A DNA stretch of 34,123 bases from Flavobacteriales bacterium (lineage in GTDB: Bacteria; Bacteroidota; Bacteroidia; Flavobacteriales; BACL11): contig JABICI010000008.1 in assembly GCA_018652335.1 (NCBI GenBank), forward strand, positions 1 through 34,123, read 5' to 3'. Positions within the stretch are counted from its first letter, which is position 1. Every line of letters starts with the position of its first letter. Of this stretch, positions 1 to 8,791 are shown piece after piece. The notes under the pieces are model-generated. The model saw only the letters and a list, made by a program, of their open reading frames with translations, was not told where the DNA came from and ran no database searches. Both the position numbers and the translations under genes were made by a program.

Positions 1-4
1 TAAA

Positions 5-496
5 ATGACTAAAGTTTCTGTTGAAGTTGATAAGATAGTTGAAAAATATTCTGTTGTCAGTAATCCATTTAAGAGAAGAGGTTATCAAGTACTAGGATAT
101 ATATGTGTTGTTTTTGCAATAATTGGCATTTGGATTCCTGGCTGGCCAACAATTTCTTGGGCAGTACCTGCCGCTTTTTTATTTTCACTGTCTAATAAAA
201 AATTATTTAAGTGGTCGTTATCTAACAAATTTTTTGGCAAAGAAATTCGAGATTATTATTTGTCTAATAAGACTTTAAGCAGGCACGTAAAGATATTAAT
301 CGTTGTTATGATAAGTGCTATGTCTTGCACATCTTCTTATCTTGTATGGTACATTTCATCCAAGGGTAACGGATCTTTACTTCATCCATCTTCTTGGAAT
401 GGAAAAGATGAATATGCATTTGGAGCGATAACAATCCTTATTGTTGGTTTTTTAGGTGTTTTATATATATTAACTAAAGTTAAGTCTAGACAATAA
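5..496 (+). CDS. DUF454 (YbaN-like) inner-membrane protein
   Basis: This is a 163-residue membrane protein. A conserved stretch at about residues 30-65 (GYICVVFAIIGIWIPGWPT followed by a hydrophobic run ending in FSLSNKK) matches the DUF454/YbaN pattern of a hydrophobic helix, a G-x-P-G-x-P-T turn and a second helix. A further helix lies near residues 95-115 and another near 137-157, giving about four membrane segments. The usual YbaN length is about 120-130 residues, so this one has a C-terminal extension with the extra helix. The biochemical role of the family is unknown. It starts at the first ATG of the window, directly after a TAA. The following gene has its own -7 promoter element, so it need not share a transcript with the metal cluster downstream. 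Family assignment is by motif only. Confidence 0.7.
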   Translation: MTKVSVEVDKIVEKYSVVSNPFKRRGYQVLGYICVVFAIIGIWIPGWPTISWAVPAAFLFSLSNKKLFKWSLSNKFFGKEIRDYYLSNKTLSRHVKILIVVMISAMSCTSSYLVWYISSKGNGSLLHPSSWNGKDEYAFGAITILIVGFLGVLYILTKVKSRQ

Positions 497-528
497 CTTA
501 GCTAATTATTTTTTTATTGAAAAAAAAG

Positions 529-536
529 TATATTTG
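529..536 (+). promoter_or_regulatory. -7 promoter element (TATATTTG)
   Basis: Exact match to the Bacteroidota -7 consensus TAnnTTTG. It ends only 9 nt before the ATG at 546, so the transcript of the HYC_CC_PP/TonB genes would have almost no leader. No clear -33 TTG is visible at the usual distance. Confidence 0.55.
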
Positions 537-545
537 CTTAATAAT

Positions 546-1001
546 ATGAAAAGAATTCTTTCTAATATTGGCGTGATTATTTCATCTTTACTGGTACTGC
601 TATTATCGATTGGTGTTAGTGTTTCTAAGATGAATTGCTCTATGGATAATAAGATATTTCTTGGAACTGAAGTTCCAAATTGTATGGAGAGTCAAGATAA
701 ATTAGCTGCTTTGCAAATAAAAAGTACTTCTTGTTGTAAAAAAACAGAATCAATTACTTCATGTTGCCCTCAAACTAATGACAATTCATGCTCTAGTGAT
801 ACTCAATCTGTTCAATTTGATTTTGAAACACTCACATCTGTTTTTAGTTTAAAATTATTAAATCTAGAACTTCAGTATTTATTAGTTGTCTTTTATGATT
901 CATATTCAGAAGAATTTATAGACAATTTAATATTTTACAATCATCTTAATAAAGGCTATTTAAGGCCATTTTTACCTAATTTACAATCGTTTCTTTTATA
1001 G
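546..1001 (+). CDS. HYC_CC_PP-like Cys-rich envelope protein
   Basis: A 151-residue protein with one N-terminal hydrophobic helix (about residues 8-26) that acts as signal or anchor. Seven cysteines follow: single Cys in MNC and PNC, two vicinal pairs (SCC and SCC) and a final SC. The order of an early x-x-C after the helix, a central CC, and a Pro-containing C-terminal end (RPFLPN) fits the Bacteroidota HYC_CC_PP family, although the HYC triplet reads MNC here. Members of that family sit beside TonB receptors linked to heavy metals, as here. A TTG at 534 is in frame, but it overlaps the -7 promoter element, so the ATG at 546 is preferred. The TonB receptor begins 42 nt downstream without a visible promoter, which suggests one transcript. 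Metal binding is inferred from the cysteines and the neighbours. Confidence 0.6.
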   Translation: MKRILSNIGVIISSLLVLLLSIGVSVSKMNCSMDNKIFLGTEVPNCMESQDKLAALQIKSTSCCKKTESITSCCPQTNDNSCSSDTQSVQFDFETLTSVFSLKLLNLELQYLLVVFYDSYSEEFIDNLIFYNHLNKGYLRPFLPNLQSFLL

Positions 1002-1043
1002 AGGAGTTTAATTTAATTACGTATTAACTTTAAACTTTTAAAA

Positions 1044-3203
1044 ATGAAAAAAATATTATTTTTTATAACCATTTTGGTTATAAACTTAAATCTAAATGCT
1101 CAAGATATAATTGGTAAAGTACTTGAATTAAATAGTGACGGTAGTATTAGTCCAATTTTTGGCGCTAATGTATATTGGGAAGAAACTACTGTAGGAACAA
1201 CAACAGATGCTAATGGAAACTATACAATTAATGAAGCAACATCTTTTCCTGCTAGCCTAAGTGTAAGTTACGTTGGGTATACATATGATAGCAAGGAATT
1301 TATTAATAATGAATTTATTTTTTATTTAAAAAGATCTGTTGAATTAGATGAGGTGAATATTAGAAGTTCCGTAAATTCAACAAAGTATTCTGTTGTAAAC
1401 TCATTAAATGTTCAGACCTTAACTGTTAATGAATTGCAAAAAGCTGCCTGTTGCAATTTATCTGAGAGTTTTAGTACAAATGCTAGCGTAGATGTTAGTT
1501 ATTCAGATGCTATATCTGGAGCTAAGAAAATCAGAATGCTCGGATTAGATGGTAGATATGTTCAAATTACAAATGAAGGCATACCTTTAATAAGAGGGCT
1601 TTCGTCCTCTTATGGTCTTAATTATGTGCCTGGCACTTGGATTGAGTCAATTCAGATTATAAAAGGATCAGGTTCCGTAGTAAATGGATTTGAATCATTT
1701 ACTGGACAAATAAATTTAGAATATTTTAAACCAAGTACAGCAGATAAAATGTATTGGAATGTATATGCAAATTCCGGTCAAAGGTTCGAGAATAATCTAG
1801 CTCTTAAAAAGATATATGAAAAATGGAGTAGTAATTTATTTACACATTTTTCTTATCATAATAAAGAAATAGATGAAAATAATGATGGTTTTATGGATAT
1901 GCCTCATTTAAAGAATTTTAATGTTTTAAATCGTTTTCTATATGAGGGTTCTAATGTTTTTAGAGCTCAGTTATTTGTGAAAGCAATGTATGAGGATAGG
2001 GAGGGTGGTCAACTTTCTAATTTTCTTAATCCTTACAAAATCGATATTCATAATGATATAATTGAAATTGGGACAAAAACTGGAATTCTTCCAGATGAAG
2101 ATCAAAGAAGCATTGGTTTACAAACTTCTTTCAGAAGACATAATCAAGAAGCTCAATTTGGAGATAAATTATATAATGGTTTGCAAGAAAGTGTTTTTCT
2201 TAATCTAATTAGAGATGTTAAAATTAATAATAATACTTTCAGATATGGACTTAACTATAATGCAGATAGATTTGAAGAAAGTTTTAATGATAGTCTTTTC
2301 AACAAGATTGATTTAATTACAGGTGTATTTTCAGAGTACAACCTTAAAATTGATGATTATTTTATTTTAGTTGCTGGATTTCGAGCAGATTATCACAATA
2401 ATTCTCAATATCATTATACGCCTAGAGTTAATGTTAAATACAACCCTACTGATGATTTAGCATTACGTATTTCAGCTGGTAAGGCCTTTAGAATTTCTAA
2501 TATTTTTGTTGAACATTCTAATTTTTTAGCATCAAATAGAATTGTAAAAGTAAGAGAGAATTTATTGCCTGAAGTAGCATGGAATATGGGTTTTAATTTG
2601 ACATATTGTTTTCGTTTTTTTGGTAAGGAAGGGATTATTAATGCAGATGCATATAGAACAGAATTTGAAAATCAAACTGTTGTTGATATTGAGAATCCAG
2701 GTTTTCTTAAATTTTATAACTTAAATGGAAAATCATTTGCAAATACTTTACAAATCGATTTGGGTTATGAATTAGTTGAGCGATTAAATATCAAATTAGC
2801 ATATAAAATAAATGAAGTAAAAATAGAATATGAGAATAGAGGATTATTACAACCACCATTAAATCCAAGAGATAGAGCTCTTGTTAATTTGTCATACGCT
2901 AATACTTCGAAAGACTGGGAGTTTGATTTTACAACTAATTTTGTTGGTAAAAGTAGATTGCCTGCTCATCAAGAGGTTAAAGATGTATTTTCGAATCCTT
3001 TCTTTGTACATAATTCTCAGATTACAAAGAGATATGATAACATTGAAGTGTATATCGGTGCAGAAAACATTCTTAATTTCACTCAAGATAATCCAATAAA
3101 AATAGCAGATAACCCTACAGATGAGAATTTTGATGCGTCTATAGTTTATGCTCCAATTAACGGAAGAATGATTTATCTTGGTCTAAGGTATAAGTTAAAT
3201 TAA
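1044..3203 (+). CDS. TonB-dependent outer-membrane receptor, probably for a metal such as copper
   Basis: A 719-residue outer-membrane receptor. Residues 1-19 are a signal peptide ending in LNAQ. Residues 21-105 form a carboxypeptidase-D-like regulatory domain (GANVYWEETTVGTTTDANGNY, then SYVGY). The plug spans about 115-230, with the motif AACCNLSESF at 134-143 (C136, C137), the MLGLDGRY loop and a GSGSVVNGFESFTGQINLE segment. The rest is beta-barrel with a C-terminal LGLRYKLN strand. The CCNLSESF plug motif marks a Bacteroidota subfamily usually found beside HMA and copper-related proteins. Upstream is the HYC_CC_PP-like gene; downstream are an HMA protein, a thioredoxin-fold protein and a barrel. 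The receptor would import its substrate using the proton motive force through TonB-ExbBD, which are not in the window. Copper as substrate is an inference; another metal or metallophore is possible. Confidence 0.85.
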   Translation: MKKILFFITILVINLNLNAQDIIGKVLELNSDGSISPIFGANVYWEETTVGTTTDANGNYTINEATSFPASLSVSYVGYTYDSKEFINNEFIFYLKRSVELDEVNIRSSVNSTKYSVVNSLNVQTLTVNELQKAACCNLSESFSTNASVDVSYSDAISGAKKIRMLGLDGRYVQITNEGIPLIRGLSSSYGLNYVPGTWIESIQIIKGSGSVVNGFESFTGQINLEYFKPSTADKMYWNVYANSGQRFENNLALKKIYEKWSSNLFTHFSYHNKEIDENNDGFMDMPHLKNFNVLNRFLYEGSNVFRAQLFVKAMYEDREGGQLSNFLNPYKIDIHNDIIEIGTKTGILPDEDQRSIGLQTSFRRHNQEAQFGDKLYNGLQESVFLNLIRDVKINNNTFRYGLNYNADRFEESFNDSLFNKIDLITGVFSEYNLKIDDYFILVAGFRADYHNNSQYHYTPRVNVKYNPTDDLALRISAGKAFRISNIFVEHSNFLASNRIVKVRENLLPEVAWNMGFNLTYCFRFFGKEGIINADAYRTEFENQTVVDIENPGFLKFYNLNGKSFANTLQIDLGYELVERLNIKLAYKINEVKIEYENRGLLQPPLNPRDRALVNLSYANTSKDWEFDFTTNFVGKSRLPAHQEVKDVFSNPFFVHNSQITKRYDNIEVYIGAENILNFTQDNPIKIADNPTDENFDASIVYAPINGRMIYLGLRYKLN

Positions 3204-3206
3204 GAC

Positions 3207-3214
3207 TATATTTG
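3207..3214 (+). promoter_or_regulatory. -7 promoter element (TATATTTG) after the TonB receptor gene
   Basis: Exact TAnnTTTG match starting 4 nt after the receptor stop codon. It is followed 23 nt later by a strong hairpin plus T-run, before the HMA gene at 3314. It may drive the HMA/thioredoxin/barrel genes through an attenuator-like leader, or a short RNA. Confidence 0.45.
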
Positions 3215-3237
3215 CGTAATTAAAAATATCTGAGAGT

Positions 3238-3270
3238 TGTCATATTTATCTTTTGATAAATGACATTTTT
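3238..3270 (+). terminator. Rho-independent terminator or attenuator-like hairpin
   Basis: TGTCATATTTATC (3238-3250) pairs with GATAAATGACA (3255-3265) across a TTTT loop with a 2-nt bulge, and TTTTT follows at 3266-3270. It can end the TonB receptor transcript. Because a -7 element lies upstream at 3207, it also sits in the leader of any transcript started there. The dyad could instead be a protein operator. Confidence 0.6.
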
Positions 3271-3313
3271 AATATTTTAATAATCAGTTTTATTTGTAAT
3301 AAATTAGAGGTTA

Positions 3314-3655
3314 ATGAAAACATTATTAAAGCTACTTATTTTTATACTATTTTCAAATTCATCCTTTACACAAGAGAGAGTGAAATATCAAAAGGAAACT
3401 TGCATTGTGTTAGGAAATTGCAATATGTGTAAGAAAAAAATTGAAAAAACAGCAAAATTAGTAGTTGGTGTCAAAAGTGCTAAATGGAATGTTATTACAG
3501 GAAAACTAAAGTTGAAATTTAATCCTGAAATGACTGATTTAGTGAGCATTGAAAAAGCTGTCGCAGGAGTTGGGTATGATACTGAAAGATATAAGGCTAC
3601 TGAAGAAAGTTACAATAGTCTTCATTATTGTTGTAAATATGAACGAAAGAAATAA
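3314..3655 (+). CDS. Periplasmic heavy-metal-associated (HMA) domain protein
   Basis: A 113-residue secreted protein. Residues 1-20 are a signal peptide (hydrophobic run ending SSFTQ). Residues about 28-92 form a ferredoxin-like HMA domain with the metal-binding motif GNCNMC (C36 and C39), followed by KKKIEKTAKLVVGVKSAKW, typical of copper chaperones. The C-terminus SLHYCCKYE adds a vicinal Cys pair and a His that could extend the site. The family binds soft metals, mostly Cu(I). The protein would act in the periplasm and hand over or sequester metal behind the TonB receptor. The next gene starts 11 nt after the stop, so the two are probably co-transcribed. A -7 promoter element and a hairpin lie in the 110-nt gap upstream. 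Metal identity is inferred. Confidence 0.82.
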   Translation: MKTLLKLLIFILFSNSSFTQERVKYQKETCIVLGNCNMCKKKIEKTAKLVVGVKSAKWNVITGKLKLKFNPEMTDLVSIEKAVAGVGYDTERYKATEESYNSLHYCCKYERKK

Positions 3656-3666
3656 ACCAATTAAAA

Positions 3667-4446
3667 ATGAAAAAATTTATTCTTAAAAACTTAATAATAT
3701 TATTGTCATTTAACACTGTTTTAGCACAAACAGCTACTGACTTTATCACTGACGATTGTAATGGGGTATCTCATTCTTTATTTGACTCCTTGAATGCTGG
3801 AAATGTCATTGTTCTTGCTTGGGTAATGCCTTGTGGACCATGTGCAACTTACACATTGCCAGCCTATTCAGCTGTTCAATCCTTTGCAACATCTCATCCT
3901 GATAGAGTTGATTTTTATTTAGTTGATGATTATGCTAATACAGCGTGCCCTACTTTGGTTAATTGGGGCATTTCAAATAGTATGTCAATAAATACTGCTT
4001 TTTCATCAAGTTCAATAAATATGAGTGATTATGGTTCTTCAGGAATGCCTAAAGTTGTCGTCCTTGGAAATGCTAATCATTCAGTATTTTATAATGAAAA
4101 TGATGATAAAATTACTTTTAATGGTGTTCAAAATGCAATAAATAATGCATTACTTCCTGTTGGTGTTGATGATGAAATTAAATCACACATAAATATATCT
4201 GTTTTCCCTAATCCCGTAAAAAACATTTTGAATGTTAGTTGTACATCATTTCAATCAGATAATCTTACTTTTGATATTGTAAATATTTTAGGAAAATCTA
4301 TTTATTCCTTTACTAAAAAATTATCGTCTTCTAGTAATGCTTTTACAAAGAAAATTGATGTAAGCCAATTTGATACTGGAATTTATTTCCTGAATGTTAA
4401 TTCAGATTTTTCTTATCAATCCAAAAAAATTATACTAAAAGATTAG
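3667..4446 (+). CDS. Secreted thioredoxin-fold protein with T9SS C-terminal sorting domain
   Basis: A 259-residue protein. Residues 1-20 are a signal peptide ending VLAQ. Residues about 25-160 have a thioredoxin-like fold with the redox motif PCGPC (C56, C59) after a hydrophobic strand, and a cis-Pro candidate in GMPKVVVLG. Residues about 178-259 are a type A T9SS sorting domain (VFPNPVKNILNVS, then DTGIYFLNVN and a lysine-rich KKIILKD end). It should be carried across the outer membrane by the type IX system and anchored or released at the surface. It lies 11 nt after the HMA gene and 6 nt before the barrel gene, which argues for one operon. A role in reducing metal or the Cys-rich partners is inference. 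The CxxC could also be a structural or peroxiredoxin-like site. Confidence 0.78.
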   Translation: MKKFILKNLIILLSFNTVLAQTATDFITDDCNGVSHSLFDSLNAGNVIVLAWVMPCGPCATYTLPAYSAVQSFATSHPDRVDFYLVDDYANTACPTLVNWGISNSMSINTAFSSSSINMSDYGSSGMPKVVVLGNANHSVFYNENDDKITFNGVQNAINNALLPVGVDDEIKSHINISVFPNPVKNILNVSCTSFQSDNLTFDIVNILGKSIYSFTKKLSSSSNAFTKKIDVSQFDTGIYFLNVNSDFSYQSKKIILKD

Positions 4447-4452
4447 AGTGTT

Positions 4453-5451
4453 ATGAGATTCTTTTTACTCATTTCATTTATTATTATATCTTATGTTGAT
4501 GGATTCTCACAAGGATGCTGTTCAGGTGGAGTTGGAAGCCCAATTGCTGGTGGAGTAGCAACAGGTGTTATGCAAAAAAATCAACTCGAATTTTCATTCA
4601 ACTATCAGATTAATAGTTCAGATAGATTTTATAATGAGAATACTGAAGTCGAAAAGTTATTTAATAAATTTAGTAGTGAGTATCTGTTTTTAAGATCTGA
4701 TTTTGGAGTGAATAAAAGATTAACCTTATCATTAGCAGCTGGATATTTTTTAAATAAATCTAAATATGCTATAAATAATGCTAACATAATCTCAACAGGA
4801 GGTATTGGAGACTTATTTTTTTTCCCTAGGTATAGTATTTATAATAAAACATCTAATTTTCAAACTACTTCAGTAGTTGTAGGAATAGGTTTTAAAATTC
4901 CACTAAATTCATCTACTGATTCAACACTAACGTTTTCAGCAGGAAGTATAAATAATTATCAAATTAATCCTCCTATGTTGCAACTAACTGATGGTTCTAA
5001 TGATTTAATGTTTTCTTCCTTCTTTTTCAAGCATTATCAAAAAGATAAAATTAGATTTTTTATTAGTACACTTTATGTTAAGAAGGGGTATAATTTACAA
5101 GGTATTAAATATGGTGATTATTCTAGCTTTAGTTTCTTTATTTCTAAAAATTTCTTTAGAAGATGGGATATAACTTCTCAATTTAAGTATGAAAATATTG
5201 GACATATTAACATTGATAATAATGTTGAAGAGTGGGATCTTTTAGAATATCAGATCTATCCAGAATCTACAGGAAGTAAAAAAGTATTTTTTATTCCTCA
5301 ACTAAGTTTTTCAAATAATAATTTTACTTTTTTTACATCTTTTGATGTTCCAGTTTATCAGTTTTTAGACGGAACACAAATTGGTTCTAAGAATATATTT
5401 AATTTAGGCGTTAATTATCGTTTCATGACTAAGAAAAATATTCACCAGTAA
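4453..5451 (+). CDS. Outer-membrane beta-barrel protein with N-terminal CCSGG motif
   Basis: A 332-residue protein. Residues 1-20 are a signal peptide ending GFSQ. Directly after the cleavage site comes GCCSGGVGSPIAGGVATGV (C22, C23), then a run of amphipathic beta strands with alternating hydrophobic and polar residues, ending in FNLGVNYRFM, a typical last strand with a terminal aromatic. It resembles the transporter-like barrels of Bacteroidota (MetA-pathway-of-phenol-degradation clan), which are often found beside metal TonB receptors. The gene follows the T9SS thioredoxin gene by 6 nt and closes the cluster. It faces the mutase gene tail-to-tail across 11 nt without a visible terminator. 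Channel function and metal link are inferred; the specific substrate is unknown. Confidence 0.65.
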   Translation: MRFFLLISFIIISYVDGFSQGCCSGGVGSPIAGGVATGVMQKNQLEFSFNYQINSSDRFYNENTEVEKLFNKFSSEYLFLRSDFGVNKRLTLSLAAGYFLNKSKYAINNANIISTGGIGDLFFFPRYSIYNKTSNFQTTSVVVGIGFKIPLNSSTDSTLTFSAGSINNYQINPPMLQLTDGSNDLMFSSFFFKHYQKDKIRFFISTLYVKKGYNLQGIKYGDYSSFSFFISKNFFRRWDITSQFKYENIGHINIDNNVEEWDLLEYQIYPESTGSKKVFFIPQLSFSNNNFTFFTSFDVPVYQFLDGTQIGSKNIFNLGVNYRFMTKKNIHQ

Positions 5452-5462
5452 TTACGATATAT

Positions 5463-8400
5463 CTATTCCATTAGGTTCTCCAGAATTTCTACAGCTGATT
5501 CAGCAATAATACTTCCAGGTCCAAAGATACTACTTACGCCAGAATCTTTTAAAAATTGATAGTCTTGTTGTGGAATTACTCCACCAATTATTACTAAAAT
5601 ATCTTTTCTATTATATTTTTTAAGTTCTGCGATTACTTGCGGTACAAGTGTTTTATGACCTGCTGCTAATGATGATATTCCTAAGATATGTACATCATTT
5701 TCAACTGCTTGTTTTGCAGCTTCTTTTGGAGTTTGGAATAATGGTCCAATATCAACATCAAAGCCTATATCTGCAAAGGAGGTTGCTATTACTCTTGCTC
5801 CTCTGTCATGTCCATCTTGACCCATTTTTGCAATCATTATTCTAGGTCTTCTTCCTTTAAGTATTGAAAAATCATCAGATAATTTAAGTGCTTTTGTAAA
5901 GATCTTATTGTTTTTTATTTCCATTTTGTAAACTCCAGTTACTGTTTTATTTTTTGCAATATATCTGCCAAACTCATTTTCTAGTGCGCTTGATATCTCT
6001 CCAAGAGTTGCTCTTTGTTTTGCTGCATTAACTGCTAGCTCTAAAAGATTCTTGTTCTTACTTTTACAAGCAAAAGATAGTTCTTTTAGTGAATTATTAA
6101 CTAGAGTGTTATTTCTTGTCTTTTTGATTTTCTTAATACGTTCTATTTGTGTTTTCCTGACTTCAGTGTTATCAATTTCAAGTATTTCTAGATTAATATC
6201 ATCATTTTCTAATTTATTAGTATTAACACCAATAATTAAATCTTCTCCGTTGTCAATTCTTGCTTGTTTCTTTGCTGCAGATTGCTCAATTCTCATCTTT
6301 GGTAATCCTGTCTCAATAGCTTTTGCCATTCCGCCTAATTCTTCTATCTCAATTATATGATTCCAAGCTTTAGTAGCTATTTCTTCAGTTAATTTTTCTA
6401 CGTAGTAAGATCCTCCCCATGGGTCTACCACTTTACATATGCCTATTTCGTTTTGTAAATAGATTTGAGTTTCTCTAGCAATATTAGCTGAGAAATTTGT
6501 GGGTAATGCAATGGCTTCATCTAGTGCATTGGTGTGAAGACTTTGCGTTCCTCCCATTATTGCAGCCATTGCTTCTACACATGTTCTTGTTATATTATTA
6601 AAAGGGTCTTGTTCTGTTAGACTCCATCCGCTAGTTTGACAATGAGTTCTTAGCGCTAAAGATTTAGGGTTTTTTGGTTTAAATTTTTTAATCATTTTAG
6701 CCCAAAGCATTCTAGCTGCTCTCATTTTTGCAATTTCCATAAAATGGTTCATCCCAATTCCCCAGAAAAATGATATCCTTGGTGCAAATAAATCAATATC
6801 AATTCCTGCATTAATTCCAGTTTTAACATATTCAATTCCATCTAATAAGGTGTATGCCAGTTCAATGTCTGCTGTTGCGCCTGCTTCTTGCATGTGATAA
6901 CCAGATACTGATATACTGTTAAATTTAGGCATGTTTTTTGATGTGTATTTAAAAATATCTGATATTATTCTCATCGATTGTTCAGGAGGATAGATGTAAG
7001 TATTTCGTACCATGAATTCTTTTAAAATATCATTTTGAATAGTACCTGATAGTTTATTTAAACTAACACCTTGTTCTTGAGCTGTCACAATATAAAATGC
7101 AAGTATTGGAATGACAGCGCCATTCATTGTCATAGATACTGACATTTTATCTAAAGGGATTTTGTCAAATAATATTTTCATGTCTTCAACCGAATCAATT
7201 GCTACTCCTGCCATACCGACATCTCCTATAACTCTATCATGATCAGAGTCGTAACCTCTATGTGTAGCTAGATCAAATGCTACTGAGAGTCCCTTCTGTC
7301 CCGCTTTTAAGTTTTTTTTATAAAATTTATTTGACTCTTCAGCTGTCGAAAAGCCAGCATATTGTCTAATTGTCCATGGGCGTATTGTATACATAGTGGA
7401 ATATGGTCCTCGAAGATGAGGAGCAACTCCAGCAACAAAATTTATATGTTCAGTATTTTTTATGTCATTAAATTGATATCTATTTTTAATTTCAATATTT
7501 TCTGGGCTCAGCCAGCTTTTCGTTGCTGATACCTCTTTTGCAATTGATTTAATGTCATGCTCTTTTAATAATTCAGTAATTAGATAATCAACATAATATG
7601 ATCCTTTTGTTGGATCTTCTACTTTGTCGAGGAAACTCTCTTTTTTAAGTATTGTTTGTTGATTTCTTGAAATTCTTTCTGAAAAACTTGTCGCATTTTC
7701 AAAGTTTGAATTATACGATTGTAGTAGTATTGCATTTGCTCCTCCAAATATAGCAGACATACACTGTGTTGTGTTTCGTATTATATTACTATAAGCATCA
7801 TCTGTTTTGTATTTTGAAATGTCGTTTGTAGCGAAAATATATGCATCTTTTCCAGTTTTTGATTTCCATATAATTCTAAATGCTTTTAATTTTGCTATTT
7901 CAAGAAAATAATTCTCTGAAATTTTAAAGTGAAATTGCACAGGATTTTTCGAATTTAATCCATTTTTTAGTGCTATGGAAAGTTGTTGTTGTGCAGTTCC
8001 TTTAGTAAAAATTGTATCAAAGTAATTTGGTATAGAATAATTAGTTTCTCCATGAAATGCACCGCATACATTTTTCTCTTTTGTGTATTCCTTCCATTCT
8101 TTAGGAAAATCTTTATGATAGAGTGCAAAATCAATTCGAATATGCTCAGTATAAATATTCTTCAAAAGAATATCTAGTTTATTTGGATTCGTAAAGCAAA
8201 GTCCGTTAGCATCATTTTTAAGTGCATCTAATGCTCTTTTATTTGCTTGTTTCGCATTTGTTGCATCTATAAGTTGATAGGTCTCCCAGTATTTTGGAAA
8301 TTTTGAATTATAAACCTTACTATTGTCATCAGCATGATATATAGGTTCTGTACTAATTCCATCTTCAAATAAAGTTAGATTTTCTCTTGAAGTATTCGCT

Positions 8401-8477
8401 TTCTTTGCATCTAAGTTTATTATTTCTTCCCATTCACACTTTGTTGACGGGCTAAATTCACTAAATAATTTAGTCAT
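5463..8477 (-). CDS. Fused methylmalonyl-CoA mutase (MutA-like N-terminus + MutB)
   Basis: A 1004-residue adenosylcobalamin enzyme interconverting succinyl-CoA and methylmalonyl-CoA in the cytoplasm (propionate metabolism). Residues about 1-305 match the small subunit MutA ([10 protein letters not shown] start, [21 protein letters not shown] at about 184-204, GGAN at 245-248, [11 protein letters not shown] at 293-303). Residues about 315-1004 are a full MutB catalytic subunit: [20 protein letters not shown] with Y363, SGYHMQEAG with H528, and the B12-binding domain with D888-x-H890-x-x-G893 (lower axial His), then SSLAAGH and IIGGVIP. The two are normally separate genes in Flavobacteriia. The frame is continuous, and the MutA part is shorter than a free subunit and ends just after the SYYV segment. 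It overlaps divIC by 8 nt, the usual divIC-mutA-mutB order. The MutA-like part is probably structural, since MutA lacks activity in known mutases. Confidence 0.9.
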   Translation of the reverse strand: MTKLFSEFSPSTKCEWEEIINLDAKKANTSRENLTLFEDGISTEPIYHADDNSKVYNSKFPKYWETYQLIDATNAKQANKRALDALKNDANGLCFTNPNKLDILLKNIYTEHIRIDFALYHKDFPKEWKEYTKEKNVCGAFHGETNYSIPNYFDTIFTKGTAQQQLSIALKNGLNSKNPVQFHFKISENYFLEIAKLKAFRIIWKSKTGKDAYIFATNDISKYKTDDAYSNIIRNTTQCMSAIFGGANAILLQSYNSNFENATSFSERISRNQQTILKKESFLDKVEDPTKGSYYVDYLITELLKEHDIKSIAKEVSATKSWLSPENIEIKNRYQFNDIKNTEHINFVAGVAPHLRGPYSTMYTIRPWTIRQYAGFSTAEESNKFYKKNLKAGQKGLSVAFDLATHRGYDSDHDRVIGDVGMAGVAIDSVEDMKILFDKIPLDKMSVSMTMNGAVIPILAFYIVTAQEQGVSLNKLSGTIQNDILKEFMVRNTYIYPPEQSMRIISDIFKYTSKNMPKFNSISVSGYHMQEAGATADIELAYTLLDGIEYVKTGINAGIDIDLFAPRISFFWGIGMNHFMEIAKMRAARMLWAKMIKKFKPKNPKSLALRTHCQTSGWSLTEQDPFNNITRTCVEAMAAIMGGTQSLHTNALDEAIALPTNFSANIARETQIYLQNEIGICKVVDPWGGSYYVEKLTEEIATKAWNHIIEIEELGGMAKAIETGLPKMRIEQSAAKKQARIDNGEDLIIGVNTNKLENDDINLEILEIDNTEVRKTQIERIKKIKKTRNNTLVNNSLKELSFACKSKNKNLLELAVNAAKQRATLGEISSALENEFGRYIAKNKTVTGVYKMEIKNNKIFTKALKLSDDFSILKGRRPRIMIAKMGQDGHDRGARVIATSFADIGFDVDIGPLFQTPKEAAKQAVENDVHILGISSLAAGHKTLVPQVIAELKKYNRKDILVIIGGVIPQQDYQFLKDSGVSSIFGPGSIIAESAVEILENLME

Positions 8478-8787
8478 CTTTCTTTTCTCTTATTATGAAA
8501 ACATCTTCGTTTTCTTTTCTCATTAAAAACTTTTCTCTTGCAAATTTCTCTTGTTCTTCTTCAATATTTTCAAGATTATATTTTTGAGTACTGTCTTTCT
8601 TTATTTCATTTATGTAATAAGATTTTTGCTCTTCTAGTTTTTTTACTTTTTGATGTAATTTGTATTGATTTACTATGTTGTAGTCGTCTATAAAAAGAAT
8701 CCAAAATATAAATATTACTAAAGTTATTACATATTTGTTCCGGAATATCTTTGGTATTTTTTTAAGAAATACAATTATCTTGTCCAT
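8470..8787 (-). CDS. FtsB/DivIC-type septum formation initiator
   Basis: A 105-residue bitopic membrane protein. A short basic cytoplasmic tail (about residues 1-17) is followed by one transmembrane helix (about 18-34) and then a periplasmic coiled coil (about 38-80) rich in Lys/Glu, with a conserved-type end [15 protein letters not shown]. This is the standard layout of FtsB/DivIC proteins, which join the divisome through FtsL/FtsQ partners and help activate septal peptidoglycan synthesis. The stop overlaps the mutase start by 8 nt, so translation of the two is probably coupled. A perfect -7 element lies 4 nt before the start codon. This neighbourhood (divIC before the mutase genes) is common in flavobacteria and supports the call. 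Confidence 0.85.
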   Translation of the reverse strand: MDKIIVFLKKIPKIFRNKYVITLVIFIFWILFIDDYNIVNQYKLHQKVKKLEEQKSYYINEIKKDSTQKYNLENIEEEQEKFAREKFLMRKENEDVFIIREKKDD

Positions 8788-8791
8788 TTAG

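Noticed and set aside
534-545. TTG start for the Cys-rich protein, giving a four-residue longer N-terminus
   Set aside because: The codon lies inside the perfect -7 promoter element; the ATG at 546 gives a normal signal sequence.
5648-8177. Small + strand open frames opposite the mutase gene
   Set aside because: Shadow frames of a strongly conserved enzyme; Leu/Phe-rich sequences with no start context.
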